A program made the position numbers and the translations under genes. A stretch of DNA of 5,506 bases from an uncultured Clostridia bacterium (GTDB taxonomy: Bacteria > Bacillota > Clostridia > Peptostreptococcales > Anaerovoracaceae): positions 1 through 5,506 of the forward strand of contig CAKQIZ010000094.1 of NCBI GenBank assembly GCA_934247125.1, written 5' to 3'. How positions within the stretch are numbered: the first letter of the stretch is position 1; every line of letters begins with the position of its first letter. Shown piece by piece: positions 1-4,581 of the stretch. The notes beneath the pieces were generated by a model. It worked only from the letters and a program-made list of their open reading frames with translations. It was not told the origin of the DNA and searched no databases.

Positions 1-486
1 GCGGAGCCGGAATTGCTGTAACCGTGAAATATCGCTTGTGATATTTCCTGCCGGAGAGAGAAGATCAGGATGCCAGTGGAAATTATGTCTGAAATTATCG
101 TGGCGACGCCGATATTGATTTAACACAGGAAATTTCTCATAGAGAAATTGACGGAGCATCCCGAAAGACTGGTGCAGGTCAGCATGTGGCGGAGCCGGAA
201 TTGCTGTAACCGTGAAATATCGCTTGTGATATTTCCTGCCGGAGAGAGAAGATCAGGATGCCAGTGGAAATTATGTCTGAAATTATCGTGGCGACGCCGA
301 CATTGATTTAACACAGGAAATTTCTCATAGAGAAATTGACGGAGCATCTCAAAAGACTGATACAGGTCAGCATGTGGCGGAGCCGGAACTGCTGTAACCG
401 TGAAATATCGCTTGTGATATTTCCTGCCAGAGAGAGAAGATCAGGATGCCAGTGGAAATTATGTCTGAAATTATCGTGGCGACGCC
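1..486. repeat. 188-bp direct tandem repeat array (2 full copies and a 110-bp partial copy)
   Basis: Copies run 1-188, 189-376 and 377-486. Copies 1 and 2 differ at five positions, all transitions (copy 1 positions 113, 161, 163, 172, 174). Copy 3 differs from both at two positions (389 and 429) and stops matching after 486, where the leader of the methyltransferase gene begins. Copy 1 starts at the first base, so more copies may lie to the left. Each full unit holds two perfect 8-bp dyads (26-33 with 40-47, and 131-138 with 142-149 in copy 1), a direct repeat GAAATTAT-GTCT-GAAATTAT, and the small palindrome GGCGACGCC. The period is not a multiple of three, so the array cannot be a continuous in-frame protein repeat. 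There are no unique spacers, so it is not CRISPR. No certain gene lies in 1-513; the only coding candidates are the micro-ORFs described separately. Confidence 0.95.
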
Positions 487-532
487 ACTTTTGTTCTGTG
501 AAAAGGAAAGAATATGGAAAAGGGAAATATAG
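446..532 (+). CDS. possible leader micro-ORF of 28 codons overlapping the methyltransferase start
   Basis: The third repeat copy contains an ATG at 446 preceded by a purine-rich stretch. The frame stays open for 28 codons to a TAG at 530-532, overlapping the methyltransferase start at 514 by 19 bases in another frame. In the two full copies the same ATG (70 and 258) opens a 17-codon frame, MPVEIMSEIIVATPILI in copy 1 with one Ile-to-Thr change in copy 2, closed by TAA at 121-123 and 309-311. The reading frame is conserved between copies, but the repeats are so similar that this is weak evidence of selection. If translated, the last copy could couple to, or interfere with, initiation of the downstream gene. 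The proposed role is inference; the peptide matches no family I know and may not be made. Confidence 0.25.
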   Translation: MPVEIMSEIIVATPLLFCEKERIWKREI

Positions 533-2208
533 TTGAAGTCAAAATCGAGGATATGAGTGGCGAGGGTCAGGGCATCGGAAAGACTGCAGACGGGTTCGTG
601 GTGTTCGTGCCGGTAGCTGTTGCGGGCGATGTCGTGCGTGCTGAGCTGACAAAGGTAAAGAAGAGTTACGGGTTCGCGAGACTGCTCGATGTGCTGGAGG
701 AGTCGCCGGATCGTACCGACGAATTCGATTGTGAGTTTTTTGAAAACGGCTGCGGCGGCTGCCAGTTTGGCAGGTTGCGTTACGGCGCACAGCTGGCGCT
801 CAAGGAGAATCAGGTGAGAAGTCGGCTGGAGCGCATAGCCTGTCTGCAGGAACCGGTAATCAGGCCGATAATCGGGATGGATGATGAGGACAATGACGGC
901 AGCGGACCGTACAGATACAGGAACAAGGCGCAGTTTCCGGTCAGCACTGGCGGGATCATAACCAGGAAGGGCGGTATCGTGGAAAATCTCGGGGAGCCGG
1001 CTGTCGGTTTCTTCCGTGCAAAGAGTCATGAGGTCGTCGACTGCGGGGACTGCTACCTGCAGTCGCTGCCTGCGATGGCAGCGGCGGATGCGCTAAGGCG
1101 TTTCATGGAGGAGGATCATATCACTGCCTGGGATCCCAAGTGGGAAAAGGGTCTGATCCGTCATCTGATCGTGAAAACGGGTTTTTACACCGGTGAGGTC
1201 ATGGTCGTGATCGTGATAAACGGAAACGGTATCCCGAATGTGCAGAAGCTGATCGAGATGCTTGATGATGCTATCTATGATGTCGGATATTCTCTGGAAA
1301 GTGTGGTCGTTAATATCAAGAAGGGCGAGGCCGGCGCCGGCGCCGGCGGCGGGGCAGGCGCGGGTGCCGGCGGAAAGAAGCGGGGCAGCAGGTCCGGTGG
1401 CGGGTCGAAGGCGGCGCGGAGGCCGAAGGCCGGAGCGGGGCCTGACATAATGGGTGACAAGAACGTGGTCGTCGCCGGAAAGCCGGTGATCGTCGATCGC
1501 ATCGGTGACCTGGAGTTTGAAATATCCCCGATGAGCTTTTATCAGGTGAATCCGGTGCAGATGAAGCGCCTTTATGACAAGGTAAGAGAATACTGCGGGT
1601 TCGATACAGATGCCGGGCAGCAGGATAATGAGGATAAACCGGTAGTGCTCGACCTTTACTGCGGGATAGGGACCATAGGTCTTTACTGTGCGGATGCAGC
1701 AAAAGCAGTAGTCGGGATCGAATCGGTGAAAGAAGCAGTGATCGATGCGAACAGGAACGCAGTTGTAAATAATATCGTCAATGCACGATATATCTGCGGA
1801 AAAGCAGAAGAGATCCTGCCGCAGTACATGAAGGCAGCTCAAAGTATCGAAAGCTCAGAGAATGTGGATAGTATGGATAGTGCAGAGCGTACAGAAAATA
1901 CAGTGAATGCAGATGGCGCAGAGAATCCAGGCAGGATCGATCCTGAGCTTGCCGTACTGATACACTCGGCAGAAATCGCGATACTCGATCCTCCGAGAGC
2001 CGGATGCAGACCTGAACTTCTCGAAGCAGTGGCAAACTCCGGAGTGGATCGTATAGTCTATATCTCATGCGATGCCGCAACCCTTGCCAGAGACATAAAA
2101 CTGCTCGGTGACTTAGGTTACAGATTCATCGAAGCCACACCGGTAGACATGTTTCCTTGGACTGGACATGTTGAGACGGTCTGTTTGCTGTCAAGAAAAG
2201 ATAAATAA
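514..2208 (+). CDS. rlmD: 23S rRNA (uracil-C5) methyltransferase, RlmD/RlmCD (RumA) family
   Basis: This is a SAM-dependent enzyme that forms 5-methyluridine in 23S rRNA, in the cytoplasm. Residues 1-60 form a TRAM RNA-binding domain. An iron-sulfur cluster site is visible as C73, C80, C83 and C180. The catalytic domain shows FYQVN (342-346), the SAM motif DLYCGIGT (380-387), DPPRAG (492-497), the nucleophile C519 in SCDAATLARD, and the general base E554 in GHVET. At 564 residues it is about 100 longer than the usual family length of roughly 430-460. The excess is two insertions: Gly/Ala then Lys/Arg rich at about 271-313, and acidic at about 440-475. The usual FPHT is FPWT here. The ATG at 514 follows AAAAGGAAAG at 501-510 with a good spacing and puts the TRAM domain at the N terminus. 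Target base U1939 versus U747 (or both, as in RlmCD of Gram-positives) cannot be decided from sequence; the symbol is a family-level assignment. Confidence 0.93.
   Translation: MEKGNIVEVKIEDMSGEGQGIGKTADGFVVFVPVAVAGDVVRAELTKVKKSYGFARLLDVLEESPDRTDEFDCEFFENGCGGCQFGRLRYGAQLALKENQVRSRLERIACLQEPVIRPIIGMDDEDNDGSGPYRYRNKAQFPVSTGGIITRKGGIVENLGEPAVGFFRAKSHEVVDCGDCYLQSLPAMAAADALRRFMEEDHITAWDPKWEKGLIRHLIVKTGFYTGEVMVVIVINGNGIPNVQKLIEMLDDAIYDVGYSLESVVVNIKKGEAGAGAGGGAGAGAGGKKRGSRSGGGSKAARRPKAGAGPDIMGDKNVVVAGKPVIVDRIGDLEFEISPMSFYQVNPVQMKRLYDKVREYCGFDTDAGQQDNEDKPVVLDLYCGIGTIGLYCADAAKAVVGIESVKEAVIDANRNAVVNNIVNARYICGKAEEILPQYMKAAQSIESSENVDSMDSAERTENTVNADGAENPGRIDPELAVLIHSAEIAILDPPRAGCRPELLEAVANSGVDRIVYISCDAATLARDIKLLGDLGYRFIEATPVDMFPWTGHVETVCLLSRKDK
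1324..1452 (+). repeat. GC-rich low-complexity insertion inside the methyltransferase gene
   Basis: This segment encodes residues 271-313. It opens with three uninterrupted GCCGGC hexamers at 1330-1347, a perfect palindromic run, and gives a Gly/Ala tract followed by a basic stretch (KKRGSRSGGGSKAARRPK). It sits between the strand ending in VVNIKK and the strand VVAGKPVIVDRIGDLEFEIS, where family members normally have a short turn. It keeps the reading frame and is much richer in G and C than its surroundings, which suggests growth by replication slippage. A flexible basic loop might add RNA contact; that is inference. Confidence 0.8.
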
Positions 2209-2487
2209 AGGCTGAAAAGTGGCGTATTTCCGGGCTTTTTGTAAGGTTGGTATCATCAGAGAAGCCTTGCGGAAAGCTCGGTTTTCTTGTAGGGAAACAT
2301 ATCTACTTTTCGGTCTGATTAAAGAAAAAGCGGATGGTCGGAAAAATGCGGTAGGGTTTAGGCTGTGGATTAGATGTCATAGGTTGTGGCACTGAAATTG
2401 TTGTCAGAGCTGACCGCAGTTTAAGCCACTCGATACTAAGAGGCAGACTTGGCAGCGGAATAGATAGCATTGAAAGAGAGAGTTGAA
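2209..2487. other. intergenic region between the methyltransferase and the YaaC-like gene
   Basis: No gene is supported here. A run CTTTTT at 2235-2240 follows the methyltransferase stop, but only a weak stem can be drawn before it, so I do not call a terminator. The minus strand at 2256-2318 has a short open stretch with no useful start, flanked by stops and containing VDMFPYKKTELSARLL; part of it repeats the end of the methyltransferase gene in inverted orientation. A small dyad GTCAG-AG-CTGAC lies at 2403-2414. No convincing promoter for the next gene is visible. Base composition shifts towards AT at about 2470. Confidence 0.6.
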
Positions 2488-3534
2488 ATGTTCAAAGATA
2501 TTTGTATTAACAGTAAATCTTGCGAACTCATGAAATCTGTGAATAAACCTAAATATGGAAGTAGGACTATATTGACAGATTCATGTTGGGAATATGTGGC
2601 GTTGTTTTTAAAGCGTCAATCAATGGCTGGAGCTAGTGATGCCTTATTTTATTGGGAACAGGCACATAGTTTCTATTTAGCGTCACAGGAACTTCCAGAT
2701 AACGCACGACCATTAACATCATATTATTGTATTTTAAATGCAGCTAAGGCCTTATTGCGATATAAAGGTGTTGATAATAGCAGATTAAAAAACCATGGAG
2801 TATCGTCTGTTAGAGATGATACTAATAAGACAGATATAAAAAAAGCATGTACTTCGATAAAAGGCGCTGGAGTTCTGCCTGAACTGTCAAGATATTATGG
2901 ACATAATATAGTCACAGGCCATTACACAATGGCAGAATTACTTTATAATATTCCATGTGTTCATAGAGCATATTGCATTACTTTTTCCAAACCGGAGATT
3001 TTCGTTCCAATCAGCAAACCTGTGTTCGTAAAAAAAGACAACTCTAAGGAAGCATGGATTAAATTCGAAGTTTCTGGAAGATATGCAAATGCTAAGGCTC
3101 TTAAGAATTTGCCATCGAAGTTTGAAAGAGACCTAGGCGTTGATGATAAATATGTTATTAGAATGAAAAAAAGATTCAATTGGGATATTCACAAGCCAAT
3201 TGAGGAGCGTAAAAAAGCACTAAACAAATATCACGAAAAGACTAGAGGTTATCTTTTTTACATATTTGGTGAGGCAAAATTATGGTACATAAAAAAAGAA
3301 GTTTCAGGTAATGACCACTTAGCAAATATGCCATCGACTGTATTGATTTTTGCTGTGTTTCATTGGATAAGTGAATTGGTCAGATATAATCCGAAATTAT
3401 TTAGCAAATACATGAAGTCAAAACAGAACTGGTTGTTACATGAATTCATTAATAATGCATTAGACCAATTTGTAGATGAGGTAGGATGTGAAATAACTGG
3501 TGAAGATATCATGTGTACCGGATACAGAAAATGA
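2488..3534 (+). CDS. YaaC-like protein of unknown function
   Basis: A 348-residue cytoplasmic protein that I recognise as a member of the YaaC-like family, whose Bacillus member is near 315 residues and has no established function. Family-like blocks are FYWEQAHSFYLAS (54-66), RPLTSYYCILNAAKALL (74-90), NHG (102-104), a middle part around MAELLYNIP, and a C-terminal hydrophobic helix followed by LVRYNP (297-302). There is no signal peptide or clear membrane segment. I chose the ATG at 2488 because GAGAGAG lies about six bases upstream; an in-frame TTG at 2470 would add six residues. The gene is much richer in A and T than the methyltransferase before it, consistent with horizontal acquisition. 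It stands alone: a terminator follows and the next unit has its own promoter. The family call rests on recalled motifs, not a search, and the role is unknown. Confidence 0.75.
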   Translation: MFKDICINSKSCELMKSVNKPKYGSRTILTDSCWEYVALFLKRQSMAGASDALFYWEQAHSFYLASQELPDNARPLTSYYCILNAAKALLRYKGVDNSRLKNHGVSSVRDDTNKTDIKKACTSIKGAGVLPELSRYYGHNIVTGHYTMAELLYNIPCVHRAYCITFSKPEIFVPISKPVFVKKDNSKEAWIKFEVSGRYANAKALKNLPSKFERDLGVDDKYVIRMKKRFNWDIHKPIEERKKALNKYHEKTRGYLFYIFGEAKLWYIKKEVSGNDHLANMPSTVLIFAVFHWISELVRYNPKLFSKYMKSKQNWLLHEFINNALDQFVDEVGCEITGEDIMCTGYRK

Positions 3535-3550
3535 CATAGATAACTCATAT

Positions 3551-3588
3551 AAACCTTCTCGGTTATTATAGCTGAGAGGGTTTTTGTT
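3551..3588 (+). terminator. intrinsic terminator of the YaaC-like gene
   Basis: The arms AAACCTTCTCGG (3551-3562) and CTGAGAGGGTTT (3572-3583) form a 12-bp stem with two G-U pairs and a 9-base loop, followed by a T-rich tail (TTTTTGTTT). It begins 17 bases after the stop codon and separates the YaaC-like gene from the promoter of the next operon. Confidence 0.88.
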
Positions 3589-3636
3589 TAAAAAAACTGT
3601 TAATAAAAATATTACAAGTTTCAGTAATAGAGAGTA

Positions 3637-3665
3637 TTGACATTTTTGTTGAACAATATTATAAT
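3637..3665 (+). promoter_or_regulatory. perfect-consensus sigma-A promoter of the three-gene operon, with internal dyads
   Basis: TTGACA at 3637-3642 and TATAAT at 3660-3665 are separated by exactly 17 bases, the ideal vegetative sigma-factor promoter. Transcription should start near 3672, leaving a leader of about 40 bases before the ATG at 3713. Dyads overlap it: TTGTT-G-AACAA (3646-3656) in the spacer, the 14-bp palindrome AATATTATAATATT (3655-3668) over the -10 box, and TATTAC-N8-GTAATA (3610-3629) just upstream of the -35 box. These could be repressor operators, though AT-rich DNA yields such palindromes easily. Confidence 0.85.
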
Positions 3666-3712
3666 ATTATTACAGGAACCGATAATAAAATGTACTGAGA
3701 AGAGGTGATAAT

Positions 3713-4195
3713 ATGCTTATTTCTAAGAATATACAAATCGAATTTGCTGATTTAACAATAAAAGCCATTGATGCCATTCATGATATAAGAGAAGGCGTCA
3801 GGAGCGCATCATTGAATCTTTATTCGAGATACGATGTACAGATACAGACCCCAATGGTTTATGGTGACGATAAGGTGGTAGTAGAAATCAAAATTCCAGA
3901 AGAAATTGTGAGCACATTTGCAATAGGCCCTCATTTAAAAGGTGTTGCTACTTATTTACTTAAGCAGTGTAATGGTAGATATGATAATTATCTTGTTGGA
4001 AAACGCTTATTGAGCTATACAGAAATCGCAGCACCTGATGCGTCTGACAATAAATTTCGTATGGAAGATAGACTGGAGGCTGTTTCGAAATTCGCAAAAT
4101 TGCTTGAAAGGTCTGATGAAGAAGCCATGGATGCAATTAGCAAGATATTGATGATAATAACGGAGGTTACCCAAAATGATATTACAAGTATTTAA
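3713..4195 (+). CDS. unknown 160-residue protein, first gene of a three-gene operon
   Basis: I do not recognise this protein. It starts with an ATG behind a strong ribosome binding site, AGAGGTGAT at 3701-3709, about 40 bases after the predicted transcription start. The first 35 residues are probably helical and amphipathic (LTIKAIDAIHDIREGVRSAS). Residues 42-70 look like beta strands ending in DKVVVEIKIPEEI. Residues 75-85 (LKGVATYLLKQ) and 117-150 look helical again, with a charged, probably flexible stretch between. There is no signal peptide or membrane segment, so it is likely cytoplasmic. The last 20 bases overlap the next gene, whose ribosome binding site lies inside this one, implying translational coupling. 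AT-rich like its neighbours. It could be the soluble or regulatory partner of the two small proteins downstream, which is inference. Confidence 0.8.
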   Translation: MLISKNIQIEFADLTIKAIDAIHDIREGVRSASLNLYSRYDVQIQTPMVYGDDKVVVEIKIPEEIVSTFAIGPHLKGVATYLLKQCNGRYDNYLVGKRLLSYTEIAAPDASDNKFRMEDRLEAVSKFAKLLERSDEEAMDAISKILMIITEVTQNDITSI

Positions 4196-4358
4196 GAGCA
4201 TTGGTTGTATATTGAGTATAGCTGACGCATATACGGCATTGCTTTCGCTATATTCTAATCAAAGTTATCCAACAAAAAAGGCTGCAGGTTCTCTAGGCGG
4301 ATCAGTAAATGGTGGTACGATTATATTGAAAAATGGTTATTATAAGAGAGTGAGGTAG
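4176..4358 (+). CDS. unknown 60-residue small protein, second gene of the operon
   Basis: The ATG at 4176 follows a strong ribosome binding site (GGAGGT at 4162-4167) and overlaps the preceding gene by 20 bases. The first 30 residues are mostly hydrophobic (CILSIADAYTALLSLY) and could form an amphipathic or membrane-associated helix. Residues 38-47 are Gly-rich (GSLGGSVNGG) and the C terminus is short and basic (LKNGYYKRVR). I know no matching family. The well-placed ribosome binding site, the coupling to the gene before and the 3-base gap to the gene after make it a probable real gene. A secreted or processed peptide is conceivable because of the Gly-Gly pairs, but no exporter or protease is in view. 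Confidence 0.65.
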   Translation: MILQVFKSIGCILSIADAYTALLSLYSNQSYPTKKAAGSLGGSVNGGTIILKNGYYKRVR

Positions 4359-4361
4359 AAC

Positions 4362-4520
4362 ATGGATAATGCATACACAGATAAATTGACATACGGAGTA
4401 TCGGAATTGGCAAAGAGAATTAATATATCTGTATCCCTATCAGGATGGCCAGCTACTTTTGCAATAATGTCGATTCCATTATCTGTTGTCGCAATATATG
4501 CAATAAAAGAATTAGCATAA
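4362..4520 (+). CDS. unknown 52-residue single-pass membrane protein, third gene of the operon
   Basis: The ATG lies three bases after the preceding stop codon, with AGTGAGG as ribosome binding site six bases upstream, inside the end of the previous gene. The product has a polar N-terminal half (MDNAYTDKLTYGVSELAKRI) and one hydrophobic segment at residues 29-48 (WPATFAIMSIPLSVVAIYAI), followed by the short tail KELA. This suggests one membrane helix close to the C terminus. Small membrane proteins at the end of short operons are found as toxins, holin-like proteins, immunity proteins or membrane anchors; nothing here separates these. No family is recognised. A hairpin follows eight bases after the stop. 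Confidence 0.65.
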   Translation: MDNAYTDKLTYGVSELAKRINISVSLSGWPATFAIMSIPLSVVAIYAIKELA

Positions 4521-4527
4521 GTAGAGA

Positions 4528-4562
4528 CTCCCTATCACCGGAAATTGTCCAGTGATGGGGAG
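4528..4562. terminator. hairpin between convergent genes, possible bidirectional terminator
   Basis: CTCCCTATCACCGG (4528-4541) pairs with CCAGTGATGGGGAG (4549-4562) around a 7-base loop, with one G-U pair and one C-A mismatch. It lies between the stop of the small-gene operon (4520) and the stop of the recombinase gene on the other strand (4584-4582). The T tract is short in the plus direction (CCTTTG) and only loosely T-rich in the minus direction (TCTCTACTT), so termination is likely but not certain. It could instead be part of an element end. Confidence 0.6.
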
Positions 4563-4581
4563 CCTTTGTGTAGCTATGAAT

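Noticed and set aside
90..92. TGA in the protein-like repeat frame as selenocysteine
   Set aside because: No start codon, no recognisable selenocysteine insertion element, and the frame is also closed by TAA in every unit.
115..143. Promoter inside the repeat unit (TTGATT, 17 bases, CATAGA)
   Set aside because: The -10 box matches consensus at only three of six positions.
1..486. CRISPR-like array
   Set aside because: The unit is 188 bp, directly adjoining and without unique spacers.
336..536. 66-codon plus-strand frame in the repeat (begins MTEHLKRLIQVSMW)
   Set aside because: It has unusual Cys/Trp/Arg-rich composition, no ribosome binding site that I can see, and competes with other open frames in the same unit; likely incidental.
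120..1029. Minus-strand open frames over the repeats and the methyltransferase 5' half
   Set aside because: They lie antisense to the repeat or to a gene with full family motifs, and show no domain of their own; the repeat copies carry them only because the units are near-identical.
1093..1842. 249-codon minus-strand frame antisense to the methyltransferase
   Set aside because: The plus strand carries the FYQVN, DLYCGIGT and other conserved motifs here; the antisense frame is a product of GC-rich codon use.
2215..2240. Intrinsic terminator after the methyltransferase gene
   Set aside because: A CTTTTT run is present, but the best stem is only about AAAAG/CTTTT with a poor inner part.
2401..2438. 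Promoter for the YaaC-like gene (TTGTCA with GATACT)
   Set aside because: The spacing is about 26 bases, far from the usual 17.
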